From Lyophyllum atratum (taxonomy: Eukaryota > Basidiomycota > Agaricomycetes > Agaricales > Lyophyllaceae): a stretch of DNA of 64,000 nt. Under the pieces are notes generated by a model that saw only the letters and a list, made by a program, of their open reading frames with translations, had not been told where the DNA came from and did no database searches. A program made the position numbers and the translations under genes. Location: assembly GCA_014905825.1 (NCBI GenBank), contig JACGCN010000040.1, positions 62,001-126,000 of the forward strand. The letters run 5' to 3'. Positions 34,066 through 45,909 of the stretch are shown here, in pieces; position 1 is the first letter of the stretch, and each line of letters opens with the position of its first letter.

Positions 34066-35328
34066 AACATTCGAGCGCCTAGCTCCCGATGTGTATGGTG
34101 ATGGTGTATGTCCAGTACCAAGGCTCCTTGGGACAACCGAAAGCTCGATGCTGATTTCTTTACGGTGCTTTCTCGATGAACCCTTGGATACGAGGAAACT
34201 TCGCTGGATCGCGTGTTTGAGAGAGTTTCTTGACAGTTATCTCGAGAAGCAATCCTCGATGGCGCGTTTCCTGCACACGGCCTTGTTTCAGCTTTAGCTC
34301 GCCTTGCAAAGCTCGAGCTCGGGAGGGTATGTGTCGCAATGAATTACGACGCTGATAAACCCGGTTTATTTAGGTCCTTTCGACCGCGAATTTGAACGTT
34401 CGAACTCTTGCCAAGGAGGTCCTTCACTTCGAAATACACGGTCGGAACCGTCATTAATGGATAACATATCCCTAGAACAGGCTACTTCTTTATTAATTGA
34501 CGTGAGTCGACTCAGCCTCCTGTGTCTACGCCGCGCTCCCACCAGTCCTCCTGTCAACATCGCGAAACTTCTGAAGCGGCTACGAACCATCTTGATGGCT
34601 GGGACAGGTGTCATCTATCATGCACGGTGCCTCGCCTTCATGAATCATTTCTCGAGGTCAGCACTTGTGATGACCTGGTTGAGCCATGTTTTCGCGTCGA
34701 CCCAGGTGCCTCACATCGCGAACTGGGCTTCCAGTGCCGCACACAATCTGCTCTCTCCAAAGCCAAAATTACCAATCTGCGGTTACCTGTGTGTTTCCGA
34801 TATGCCTTACGGTTTTGACCCCAGCATTTGTCGCAGAGGATGGGTCGGCAAACTCCCATTCTAATCACTCTCAGTCCACAGCGAGACTCGACACAAGGGG
34901 ATATGTATAGCGTTCCCGCTAGCTGGTGATTGGCTAGTCTCAGGTTACCATAGTGGCGCACTGCACTTTTGGAACACATAAAGCGGCGAACCGCTGGGAC
35001 AATCTCTCACTGGCCACAAGCCCTTGGTCCATGTCGCAGAACATAGACCAGGAAGGCACATATCCACCAGTTTAGTCACACACTTCACGTCTGTACATAC
35101 CTTGATCGTTATTTGTGTCTCTGTCGAGGGGTGCAGCTTACCCAGAGGTTATGCATAGATGGAGAACCTAGTTTCTCAGTGTCAATAGTGTCACCCATCG
35201 ACTTCGGACCTCTTCGGACTCTCCAAGAGTCCGAATCCGACTCGGGAGTCGGAACTCCAGTGAACTTCAAGAGTCGAATTACAAAAGTAGGCTAAATAGA
35301 AAAAATGAAAACCAAAGATAGTTAGAGA
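34066..35328. other. intergenic, no gene called
   Basis: Holds a 135-codon plus-strand frame (34457-34864) and overlapping frames with no domain. A set of GAGTCCGA/TCGGACTC short palindromic words lies around 35200-35260. Confidence 0.45.
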
Positions 35329-35429
35329 TGGACACACCCGGAATTGAACCGAGGACCACTCGCAGGAATCATGGCAACCTAGTTCCAACCATGCAAAGCG
35401 AGCGTGATAACCAACTACACCATGTGCCC
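35329..35429 (-). tRNA. tRNA-Ala(TGC) with ~27-nt intron
   Basis: Cloverleaf GGGCACA/TGTGTCC with G3:U70, stem CTCGC/GCGAG, loop TT-TGC-A, then an insertion TGGTTGGAACTAGGTTGCCA that makes the intron ~27 nt. T arm CCTCGG-TTCAATT-CCGGG as in the 9824 copy. Confidence 0.9.
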
Positions 35430-35663
35430 ATGTCTACAAGGTATTCATGATTTTAACAAGGTATCGAATAGGGCATATGGAACAAGGCGCTGGCAGCGGA
35501 CAGTCCTGAGGAGGGAAGGGGATTACAATTGCCTGTGAAACCAATGAACATTGAGATTATGCCTTGTAAAAAACACAATATCGATTATTCACTCGCTTTC
35601 TGAAATTCTAGTTCGAGCTTATACCAGAGAAGGTCCGAGCAAAAGACTTGTTCTGGCTTGACT
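35430..35663. other. flank shared with the next tRNA copy
   Basis: Sequence 35440-35545 (AAGGTATTCATG.., TCCTGAGGAGGGA..GATTAC) recurs with changes at 36076-36205 behind the tRNA at 35972. This indicates duplication of the tRNA together with its flank. Confidence 0.5.
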
Positions 35664-35746
35664 ATGCACACACCCAGAGTTACACCAAGTACCACTCGCA
35701 ACCTCATGGATGCAAAGTGAGCGTGATCATCGACCATACCATTGTC
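35664..35746 (-). pseudogene. tRNA-Ala(TGC) pseudogene
   Basis: Recognisable minus-strand tRNA-Ala outline (GGTCG..GATCACGCTCAC..TTTGCATCC) but the acceptor pairing is lost (TGCACACA), the T loop reads GTAACTC and several stem bases are changed. It sits between two intact copies. Confidence 0.75.
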
Positions 35747-35971
35747 AGGCAAAAAAGGTAGAACGTGTTGCCCAAATGCCCGATTAGACTCAACACAAGA
35801 AATGTCAACCAGGCAATAGACATTCCTAGGGAGGCAAACATTTTGTAGCAGTAGACTTCAGGAGCTTGGCAAAAGAATACTTGCTGCCAGTGGCCACTAG
35901 CCAGCTGGCAAACTTCGAGAGCGGAAGTAAATAAACTGAATGAAAAAAGATACACCTGTACATGCATCGTA

Positions 35972-36055
35972 TGGACACACCCGGAATTGAACCGGGGACC
36001 ACTCGCAAATCGTGTTATGCAAAGCGAGCGTGATAACCAACTACACCATGTGCCC
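35972..36055 (-). tRNA. tRNA-Ala(TGC) with ~10-nt intron
   Basis: Same cloverleaf with G3:U70. The anticodon stem CTCGC/GCGAG encloses TT-TGC-A and a short insertion TAACACGATT, so the intron is ~10 nt. T stem CCCGG/CCGGG is perfect here. Confidence 0.92.
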
Positions 36056-36317
36056 GTACTGGAGACGGGGCATAAGGTATTCAGCCTTTTACAAGGGGTT
36101 CGAAAGGGAATATGATGAGCTCGATCGCCAACGTTCCAACCCTCGAACTTTGCGTACAAGAACATTCCTGAGGAGGGACCTGGAGGAAATTGATTACCGC
36201 ACCTATGGATTGTAGGACTTGGCAATGAGAATGGCTCGTGCCGTGCGATGCCAACCCCATTGGTGCCCCATTTATCCTATAACGTTAAGCGGAATAGAAG
36301 GTTTACTCGGACTCGGA

Positions 36318-36369
36318 TGGACTACCCGGAATTGGACCGGGGACGAACTTCGAAGATGCAAAGTGAGCG
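36318..36369 (-). pseudogene. tRNA-Ala(TGC) fragment
   Basis: Plus-strand ACCCGGAATTGGACCGGGGA and GATGCAAAGTGAGCG match the T arm and anticodon region of the intact copies, but the piece ends before the D arm and the acceptor is broken. Decayed copy. Confidence 0.6.
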
Positions 36370-36915
36370 ATTGCGACATGCTGCCAAGCGTAGAAAACGG
36401 GGTTTGCAGGGTTCCAGATGAACAGGATTCAGAGGATGAGTCAATGCAGGAGACCATTGTCAACTCCAGGGAAGCGGTGCGAATGAAAAACCTTCCGTTC
36501 AGGCAGACGATGGGATATATTCAATGCGATTGTCTCGAGAGCTGTGGTCGTGAGTTGACAGTTTGAGTTGGAATGATGCATGATGGGGGGTGGTCCGTGC
36601 GCGTGGGAAGAGGACGCTAGAGTTGGAACTTGTGCTGGCAAGAGCTGTTACGGTGGTCTCTCATTTGGATTTCGATTTCTCTTTCATTTGGGAGGAATAT
36701 TCGTTTTTTTTGAGCGTCGAATATCTATACCGCACAGAGTCTGCTTCCTCCTCCTTTTTCTCTTCGTGCGTGTCTTTTTTTCTTCCAAACCACACTCGTT
36801 TGTGTCCTTTTTACAAGGGACTCATTCCAACCCACGCTCCCTACTTTTCTGCCCACTCTAACTCGCTTTTCCCCCTTCTTCTCCCCCCTCCGTTTACCCC
36901 CTACGTATCCCTGTC
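36370..36915 (+). promoter_or_regulatory. leader/promoter of the MRN1-like gene
   Basis: From ~36680 the plus strand becomes pyrimidine-rich (CTTTTTCTCTTC, TTCTTCTCCCCCCTCCG) up to the ATG at 36916. Such C/T blocks are typical of strongly expressed fungal genes around the transcription start. No TATA box. Confidence 0.45.
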
Positions 36916-37359
36916 ATGGACGACTCGCAGACCGCCTTCGCGCCCCAGTACCCGCCCTACGGTTTCGATATCGACATGATGAAGGTCAGCCATTTTTCCC
37001 ATTCAACTAGCGGTTTCTGACGCCGAATACAGCGTTCCATGGATCCCGTTGGTGGCCCCGATCCTAAAAAGGCCCGCTGGTCTCCCTCCTCCTCGTTCGC
37101 TGGGCAAAACACCAGCGTAAACGGAGCAAACAGCTCCCCACGCGACGCCTTTGCCAATTACGGCTATGGACCCCAGGCCAGCATTGCCCAATCCGGCTTC
37201 GCAAACTCCCCCTCAGGCGCCTTCCCCAGCAGCCCGTTGTACTCGTCTCCGTCCTTGTCCATCAACACCCAGGCTAACGGAAATGGCATGCCCGGCCAAC
37301 TCAGCCCCAATACTGCAGCCGCCGCCTTTGCTGTGCAGCAGCAAAACATGCAGCAGCAA

Positions 37360-37404
<45 letters not shown>

Positions 37405-39293
37405 CAACAGCAGGCCAGCTCAAACGGCAATGGCTACGGCCAATTCGCTGGCTACAACATCCTCGGCATGGGTATGCCCGGCATGAACATGCTCAATGGC
37501 TTCCCCTACGGCAACCAGATGGGCAACTTCGGACAGGTATTTCCATTTCCTGACGACCGCACCCCTATTTCACTAACATGGCAAGTTTCCAATGCAGAAC
37601 TTTGCACAGCAACGGATACCGTCGCTGAACCTTAACATCCCCGCCGCCCAAGCTGCTGCTGCCTATTCCCCTGCCGCGCTCTCCGCCGCGCTTTCCGCCT
37701 CGTCTAACGCGACCGGCCGCACCGTCTACGTCGGCAACCTGCCCGCAACGGCATCCGTCGACGAGCTGCTTAACCTCGTCCACTTTGGCCCACTTGAATC
37801 CATCCGCGTCCTTCCCGAGAAGTCGTGCGTCTTCCTCTCGTTCCTCGACGGCGCCACCGCCGCTGCCTTCCATGCCGACGCGACCATCAAGAAGATGGCG
37901 CTCCATGGCCAGGAGCTCAGGATCGGCTGGGGAAAGCCTTCCCCGGTTCCTGCACAGGTGGCACTCGCCATTAGCCAGAGCAACGCTAGCAGGAATGTGT
38001 ACCTCGGCGGACTGGAAGAGACGCTCACGGAGGAGCAGCTCCGGGACGACCTTAGCCGATTTGGCCTGATTGACCAGGTCAAGATCGTGCGGGACAAGAA
38101 CATTGGCTTTGTTCATTTCCTCAGCATTGCTGTTGCTACCAAGGTCCGCTCAAAGAAAGCCTTCTTCCAAGGGCAGATGCTTACATCTTATGCAGGTCGT
38201 CAACACCCTCCCGACGGAACCCAACTGGGCCAACAAACGCGTCAACTACGGCAAGGACCGCTGCGCATATATCCCCAAGTCGCAGCAAGCCGCTGCTCAG
38301 CAGGCGCAAGCCGTGGCTGCACAGTCCCTGGTCTCGCCTCAGTCTGGTGTTGCTGGATTCTCTCCATTCGCGACATACGCGCCCTTCTCCCCCGACGTCA
38401 TGGCCGGGGCTGCACAGGGTGGCGTGCAAGGCATGAACAGGACCGTGTACCTCGGAAACATCCACCCCGAGACGACGACGGAGGATCTGTGCAATGCAAT
38501 CAGGGGAGGTGTGCTGCAGAGCATTAGGTACATGGCGGATAAACACATTGCTGTGCGTGTGCATTTGTTTTACCCGCCGTCCCAGTCTAATTTTTTTGGC
38601 TTGGGTAATTGTAGTTCGTGACGTTTGTCGACCCTGCTGCGGCCTTCACCTTCTTCCAGGTCGCGTCGTACCAGGGCCTAACGCTGAACAACCGCCGCCT
38701 CAAGATGGGCTGGGGCAAGAACTCGGGCCCCCTGCCGCCGGCGCTCGCGCTTGCCGTGCACTCTGGTGCCACTCGCAATGTGTACATCGGGAACATCGAG
38801 GACTTCGAGACCTTCACGGAGGACAGACTCAAGCGCGACTTTGGCGAGTACGGAGATATCGAGCTCATCAATTTCCTCAAGGAAAAGTACGTAATAAACC
38901 CCTTCCACCTTACTTTGCAGAGCTCCACTAACGCGATTCTTTAGGAACTGCGCGTTTGTGAATTTCACAAACATATCTAATGCTATCAAGGCTATCGAGA
39001 GCATCAAGAACAAGCCCGAGTACGCGAACCTGCGCATTGCGCACGGGAAGGACCGCTGTGCCAACCCACCGCGCTCAGGTCCTCAAGGCGGCTCGGGTGC
39101 GCGCCGCTCGAACAGCGGGAACGGGCCACCTTCGGCCGAACCTGTCAGCGCGATCGGTGACGGCGAGGACGGAGAGATGCTCGGTGCGGATGCGGTGTTC
39201 ATCAATGCGGATGGGGAGGTCGAGGAGGACGCGGTGGTCAAGACGGAGCCGCAGGAGATGCACATTGATGGAGCGGAGCAGGCTGCTGCGTGA
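36916..39293 (+). CDS. MRN1: four-RRM RNA-binding protein (Mrn1/Nrd1)
   Basis: Six exons (36916-36984, 37033-37536, 37598-38143, 38196-38552, 38615-38886, 38945-39293), 698 residues with matching phases. The N-terminal ~190 residues are Gly/Ser/Gln-rich with a 21-Gln run. Four RRMs follow: [49 protein letters not shown] and [18 protein letters not shown] are their RNP2 strands; [26 protein letters not shown] and CAFVNF are the RNP1 strands. WGK and YGKDRC follow the RRMs as in S. pombe Nrd1 and yeast Mrn1, cytoplasmic mRNA-binding proteins that repress differentiation or affect translation. The tail is acidic with a KTEPQE sumoylation-like site. Its leader is pyrimidine-rich. Confidence 0.88.
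37351..37413 (+). repeat. CAG/CAA polyglutamine tract
   Basis: Twenty-one consecutive Gln codons, a CAG/CAA mixture with an uninterrupted stretch of CAG units in the middle. Likely to vary in length between strains. Confidence 0.9.
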
Positions 39294-41255
39294 GCTTTTG
39301 ATACCCCCCCTCCCAGACATACCGACTCGTGCCTGCCTGCTTCGGATCGAAAACGATTGAATACCCCCACCCCACGCTCCTTGTGATATGTGTATCCCTC
39401 CCGACGCCTCACGCTCCTTCCCCTGCCCTCTAATGTTTTCGAAACGCGATATACCATGGAAGTGTGTGCCTGTGCGCCTAGCCTAGGGGCTCCGGTGCTT
39501 GCCTTCCAAGGGTTGGGTCCCTTTAGGGCTGCTGGTCGTTCATTTTTCTTTTTGCCTCGCTAGCTCGTTATAAATATCCTACTTATGCTCCTTTTTTTGC
39601 CCTCTCTTTATTACCTCTGGCTCGCTTCACTTGTGCATATTGTTTCTTTCTTTTTTTTTTGTTCCGAATTTCTCTCGAAGTTATTGTGTGTGTGCGAACT
39701 GGAGACTTTACCTTCGGTCCACCGCCGTCCACTCTTTTATCCATTTCCTGTCCCCTCCCCCTCACTAATGCCTCCTACCCAACCCCTCATACGCTCCGCC
39801 GCCGTCGCTTGGATCCTGCCCCCGTGAAGATATGGACCTCTGTACCTACCCCCACGACCCCCTCTGTGGACATTCGTATTGTACCTCACCAGAATTCCAG
39901 CTTTCACGTCGCGTTCATGGATTCCCCCGTGTATCGGCTTTCCGTCCGTTCCCTACCCCCAAAATATCTCGCTGCTCTGTCTGTGTCTGTCTGTGTCTTT
40001 CTCTCTCGATCATCTCTTTCCTTTTTTCCACGTACGCGTATAAGTAGTTGTAGCAGTAAAAACGGAGTAATACCAGTGTCTAGTTTTCCCTGAAGGTTTG
40101 AGTGTAAGGAGTGGATTTTGAGTTTGACTCAGGCTTGACAATTTTCGACGACTACTATTCAACTGCTCTCGATATGAATGACGGCCTTTTACCCTTAGAT
40201 GGGGGAACAGGGCGCGACGGCTGCATTACTCGGACGGCTCTCTCCTGAAAGAGGATGCTATCAGGAAAGCTTCCGGTCATTGATTGTGCGGAGTAGATTT
40301 TGAGTCCGACTCTTGACAAGTTACGATGACTACTATCCAACTACTATCGCGATAATCGACGACCTTGAACCCTTAGAATGGGAGAACAACGCGCGATGGC
40401 TACATTACTCGGACGGCTTCCTCCTGAAAGAGGATATTATCAAAAACTGCGGGTTACTACCCTCGCTGGCCGCCCTGAGGAAGACTCTGATGTAAGTGGG
40501 GCCTCTACTGGTGCACCTGGTCGAACACACCATCTGTCGCAGAATGGTAGGAACGCGATGAGATCGCGCCTTCTCCTTTCGGTGCAGAGCACGGAAACCA
40601 AGAGCTACTTCCTCGACTCCTTTGAGGCTTAGGAGAAGAAGCGGTATACTTCTATCACTGAGAGCTGCCAGCGCTTTCTCTGCAGGAACTCAACCAGATT
40701 CAGAAACGCGCCTTCATGCACCACGTTGGGAACTCCGCATCTCTCATCCTAGCAGCCTAATTCATCTGCACCTGGCTTTTGCCTGCGTTTTTGCCTGGCC
40801 TGGCCTCCGTGTTCGACTATTAGGAGGATCGGACTCACATGCACCTAGCTCCTATTCCTAGACTCCACTTGGACCTTGGCAAGTGCCCAATCACGAGCAT
40901 GTTTTTCTCTATACGCGCCCCATCGCCAGCAGTCCAATGACAACCGGAACTCACTTGAACAAGGAGATATAATTCTCGTGAGTCCTACTAGTATTCTTTT
41001 TCCTGGCCAGTTCTACACAGGCATTCACTGTATGGTATAGATATCTCCTGGAAATTCGCGAATAGATCGTTTCGCCTTCCTCCTTTGCTACAAGTCCAAG
41101 GCTCTACATGACTCCTACAGCGTCGCGAACATGCTTCTCAATCACGAGCATGCACCGCCTACAAAACGGGCTGTCGTCCCTATTCTCTCGTTTCTCTATA
41201 TTTTCGGCTGAGGGGCAAGCCCCTACGGTATTCTTGCATCCCCACCACTGCTGCA
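39294..41255. other. 3' flank and repeat-containing spacer
   Basis: 39300-40090 is C/T-rich with many T runs and no coding signal. 40104-40450 contains two diverged copies of a ~165-bp block. 40450-41220 has short unsupported frames. No gene called. Confidence 0.5.
40104..40450 (+). repeat. tandem duplicated ~165-bp block
   Basis: Copy one (40104-~40268) and copy two (~40284-40447) share GATTTTGAGT, GACTACTAT, CATTACTCGGACGGCT and TCCTGAAAGAGGAT in the same order. In copy two the frame reads DDYYPTTIAI..WLHYSDGFLLKED; copy one has the same residues split over frames. This looks like a duplicated and decayed coding fragment. Confidence 0.65.
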
Positions 41256-44100
41256 ATGAAGAGATTTACCGCTGTATGCGTTCTTTCCCTCACGTCTCTG
41301 GCCTATGCATGCGGAGACGGGGCTCCCCATACCCACCGACGCAGGGCACCAGCTGCCATCACACCTCCTTCTCGTCCGTTGGAGTGGGGTGATATCAATG
41401 TCATTCATACGACTGATACGCACGGATGGTTGTTAGGCCACCAAAAGAGCTCCTCCCCAGAGCCCAACTATAGGTGAGTATCCAAGTGTGTTGGATATCG
41501 AAGATGAGCGCTGACATCGCTCGCAAGCGGCACCTTTGGCGACCTCTCGTCCTTCGTGACCCACATGAAGGCGATAGCACTCGTTGAGCCTGTCCCTCTT
41601 TTATAATCTCTGCATAACAACTAATATATACGGTACACCAGAAAAAGGATGTGGATTTGTTGCTGGTTGACTCTGGGGACTTGCACGATGGTGAGACTCT
41701 CAAGTTTCAGGGATATATGCATGTTAATCAACTCGGTTCACTAGGGACGGGTTTAACGGATGGGTATCCGGCTGGCGGAACGGATGGCCATGAGGTTAGT
41801 ATTTTTTGCTATATGGCTTATATGTGCACGCTCACAGACGTGATTTGATTAGTCGAACAAGTTCTTCTCTCAGTTGCCATATGATCTACTGTCAATTGGC
41901 AAGTACGTGTCGCATTTTCGCTATCATACGTCCCCAGGATGATAGTTGACCCTCTCGTCAGCCACGAATTATATGACTACGACGTCACGCTGGATATGTG
42001 CGTTCTCCCGTTCTCTCTGCTCGACAACATATTGACACAGCCGCAGGTACAAGAATTTCATTCCGCAGTTCAAGGGACGCTATCTCTCATCCAACGCGAA
42101 CATAACACTTGATGTCGCTGGCAAGCGAGTCAGTGTCCCTGTTGGCAGTGCGTTTCCTTTTACCGCCGCTTTCCGTCGAATCGCTTATCAAGCTGTAACC
42201 TTGGGCAGATCGCTATGCGAAGTTCAAAACCAGGAAGTAAGCCATACAGCATCGCTTTCTAAGTTTGCTTCAACCAATATCTTTCTTCAGGGGAAGAAAT
42301 GTCACATCCCTTGGCGTCCTTTTCAATTTCGACAAGAACGATCACAACACCACTGTCCAGAGGGTGGATGATATGGTCAAAGAAAGATGGGTAAGCCACC
42401 TCGGACTCCTTCCCTGGTGCCTCCTTTCATGGTTCATATCTGCAGTTTGTCGACGCCATCAAGGAGGAGCCCGATGTGTTTTTGCTCGCAGGGTGGGTCC
42501 CACTGCGCCTGCCGTCTTCTGGCCATTGACCTCCCAGTAATATGCAGACATATGCCCGTGGAGAAAGACCATTGTAAGTTCAGCGCATGTCCTGTCATAC
42601 TGTCATTGACTGACCATTTCCATAGGGCCCACCGTCTTCAATGCGATCAGAAAGGTTCATCCCTTGATCCCTATCATGATTCTCGGTGGTGCGTACCACC
42701 ATCTACTCCCTCGAATGCATTCTGAGCGGCAAGCATAGGCCATACCCACGTTCGCGACTGCAGTATGTGTATAGCAGCTATCCTTTGACTCCATTCAAAT
42801 ATCTCGTTCTAGGTCAGCTTGACTCAAGATCTATGTCCTTGGAAAGTGGTCGCTATATGGAGACAGTTGGTGCGCACCGTGTTCGCTGCATTCGGGGGCT
42901 ACGTATACTCATCCCACTTGCCGCACTGTAGGATGGCTAAGTACGCCTACGCGAGCCGTTAGTCAACCATAAGAAACTAGAGCTGACCGAGCGCTTACAG
43001 GCGCGAAACTCGATGACAACAAAATCAAGAAGAAGATCGATTTCTCGAGGAGGTACATGGATGCTAATCGTGTAACCTATGAGGTGAGTAGCATTGTATT
43101 CCTCCGTCAGCGAGCTCTCGAAATATACTGACTGACGAAAATTCCATAGTACCACACTAGCCTCAAGGAGTCTGACTTCGACACGAACGAAGGCAAATCT
43201 ATCACTAGCGGCCTTATAGAACTGGCAAAGAAGTTCAATCTGGGCTACTTCTATGGGAAGGCGCCGCATGACTTCACTCTCAATCAGTGAGTGAATTATG
43301 CTCCTCTCGCTTCCTGATTCAAACTTGTAGGCCCCAGGGACCGATATCCATCCGCCGGCTCGGCGCTCACGCTCTTTATCGCGGATGTAAGATTTGCGAT
43401 TGATTTATCATAGTCGGATGCATGAAACTGATTTTGTCAACAGGCTGTTCCGTATGCACTTGCCCAGAACAACCCTCGCGCTAAAATCACCAACTATATC
43501 ATCGCCAACTCTGGATCTCAGCGCTTCGATATCTACTCCGGCGCCTTCACCAAAAACGACTTGCTTACGGCCTCGCCATATGATGATAACTTCTACTACA
43601 TTCCAGACATCCCTTTCGGCCTCGCTAAAGACGTCCTCGCGAAGCTGAATAAGCCAAGTGCCGAAAAGGACGCTAGGGCCTATGCGTCCGGGTATATAGG
43701 CAAGAGATATACAGATTGGCTTCGAGGACAGAAGAGACGTCTGGGATCATCCGACTCGGCGACTTTGGGATACGTTACGCAGGATGTGAGTTGTTGTTAC
43801 CTCTCTTCCTCAGCCGTTCTCTGAAAATCCTATCAGGGCTGCCCCGGCATTGGTGATGATACTTCTCACACACCGCTTCCGTACTACGACGTCCCAGACT
43901 TCATCAGCTCAAGACCTCCTAGCGTTGCGGACAAGACTCCACTCGACCTTGTCTTCGTCGACTTCGTAGAAGATGACATCATCACCATCTTGAACTCAAT
44001 TCAGAAGATCAAAGTGTTCAACAAGTCCGATGCTAAAAAGTATAGCACTGTTCCCCTCAACCAGGCAATCGGAATTTACGCAAAAGCAAAGTGGAACTAG
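41256..44100 (+). CDS. secreted metallophosphoesterase / 5'-nucleotidase-like (A)
   Basis: Twenty exons: 41256-41473, 41528-41582, 41642-41690, 41745-41794, 41853-41902, 41962-41997, 42047-42147, 42209-42236, 42291-42390, 42446-42492, 42548-42573, 42626-42688, 42739-42762, 42813-42869, 42932-42940, 43001-43083, 43150-43286, 43338-43386, 43444-43785, 43837-44100; 595 residues. A signal peptide ([18 protein letters not shown]) is followed by the metallophosphatase motifs [33 protein letters not shown] and GGHTHVRD, so two metal sites are complete. Architecture fits the calcineurin-like esterases related to yeast YHR202W and 5'-nucleotidases; the substrate is unknown. Exon 15 is only 9 nt. Paralogue: the minus-strand gene ending at 46565, with the same exon plan. 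Confidence 0.87.
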
Positions 44101-44289
44101 GGGTGCGGCGGCTCTCGTTAGATAGACTATAAATGTTATGAGTTTCAACAATTGATTTTAATATCCTATATGTAGTCCTAAGCCGCTCCTTAGTCCTTAA
44201 AGAAAGCATGAGTCGTACACATTTCTCAGTACAATATCCGTATGGCACCGGGATGATTGAGGTCACTGACATGTCTGCTCCATTTTAAT

Positions 44290-44870
44290 TCAGCGCGGCG
44301 CTAATCCAGGGTTGATGCGCACATCATCAAGCATGACCAAGTCCAAGTCATTATCGTCATCCATTGGATCCTCACGAAAGGCATTGAAAACCGGTGGAAG
44401 AACTGCCCATGGCGTATTGACTGGGTCGACTGTTTGAGGGCGTCCACCAGTTGCTACCATAGATTGCACGTAGCATTCCGTTCTCATTTCCTGCAAGAAC
44501 TTAATGAACGACACACTTGAAAGGCACAAGCGCTACTCACTTCAAAACTGCTGCCTGAGAAAGCAGGAGTAGCGGTGATGCTCTGCATGAATTTACCAGA
44601 ACTCCCGCTGCTACCATTGCTGCGATGACTGACAACTCTTTTGGATCCTGCGATTGGTCGGCCTGACGGACCAACAGGATGATTGGCCATGCCAGTAGGA
44701 CGACGCGTAGAAAGTCGCATCTGCTCTGCTTCACCTTCGTCGGAGTCAGAGTCGATATCAAAAACGACAAAATGCTGGGTGGCAGTGGCGACCTGGTGTT
44801 TATGGCCATCCTTCGTTTTGGAGGGTGGCGTGTTCGTGGATGTCGATAATATGTGCAGAGAGCCAGCCAT
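44290..44870 (-). CDS. small hypothetical protein
   Basis: Two exons (44870-44541, 44490-44290) joined by a 50-bp GTGAGT..CAG intron; 176 residues. Contents: QHFVVFDIDSDSDEGEAEQ acidic segment, a Ser/Gly linker (SNGSSGSSGKF), a Cys-containing SSFEEMRTECYVQSM stretch and a conserved-looking end (PVNTPWAVLPPVFNAFRED.. DNDLDLVMLDDV). No domain recognised, no signal peptide. It sits between the convergent phosphoesterase genes. A longer N-terminus (from 44903) is also open. Confidence 0.6.
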
Positions 44871-45721
44871 TGCGGGGTATAAGGAGGGACCAAGAGTTAT
44901 CATAGAATATAACGGAATTCAACCTTCGGTAGGTGCCTGTGGCCAGACTTCGTGTCCCATTGTTCTATGGCCCAGTACAATCGTACGGGAGGTCAAGGAA
45001 AGGCGAGCACCACGTGAATGACACTGAGATTACTGCCTCGTGGCCTTGCGTCGACGTTGAGTATCCTACGTAAACCTATGCGTCGACGCATCTTGACGAC
45101 TTCCACAGCCTGCGTGAATCTATGAGCAGGAATTAACTTACATATAGCAGAGCGATGGTTTGAATTTAAAGAGCTAAGGAGCAAGAGACTTACTACTTAG
45201 GGTGGCGAGAGCTGGAATACTTACGTGCTGGCTGCGCCAGTAGGAGGGCTTTAATTCGTACGGAAGGCCCACATCTAGTTGGAAGCATGTGAACTTGGGG
45301 GCCAGTACCAGTCACAAATCCGATCGGAGGGGTTATGTCGGTGTTGAGCCCTCGACTCCATTCAGCATTCTCAACAAGAATGAATACCGACCTTTTTCGT
45401 CTGAACGAAGAGCAACAACAGGCCTGCCAGAATGTCACTTGGGGTATACATGAGAAAAATCCGTTCAGCCGAACACATGTGAATGCACCCCGTCTGATGG
45501 CCTAAGAGCGTATCAAGCCACACCTCGATCCCGTCTGATACTTCTCTCTGGGCATGTCCAATATTTGCTAGCCAACACAAAGATCTCAGGCCTATTTTGG
45601 TGTGACGGTGGTGGTGGTGGTGGTGGTGAGGTACTTATGGAAAGGCAGGTTAGAGCAGGTTATAATTAGAGCGGCCATTGGAAATTATGCAGCCGTAAAC
45701 AAGCCGTAATTAATAAGCGCC
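44871..45721. other. intergenic, GGT microsatellite
   Basis: A (GGT)n tract of about 23 bp lies at 45606-45628. No coding signal. Confidence 0.45.
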
Positions 45722-45785
45722 ACCCCGTGGGCTGAACAAAAAGCAAAAACCGATTCTCCGCCACGGAGACTGCCTACATACCATT

Positions 45786-45809
45786 GTCCCCTTCGGGGTG
45801 ACATACGAA

Positions 45810-45840
<31 letters not shown>

Positions 45841-45905
45841 GGCCCCTGCACAAGGATGACACGCTTTCCCGGAGTGGTAGATCTACGGATCTCAATATTT
45901 ATTTT
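45786..45905 (+). ncRNA. U6 snRNA (copy 2)
   Basis: Same sequence as the 27839 copy over the whole U6 body; the 188-bp block 45722-45909 differs from 27775-27962 at only two positions, both upstream of the RNA. The shared upstream ~64 bp would carry a common promoter. Beyond the block, flanks are unrelated. Whether both copies are expressed cannot be told from sequence. Confidence 0.92.
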
Positions 45906-45909
45906 GTTC

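Noticed and set aside
34457..34864. 135-codon plus-strand frame
   Set aside because: No domain, no promoter elements, overlapped by another frame of similar length in a different phase.
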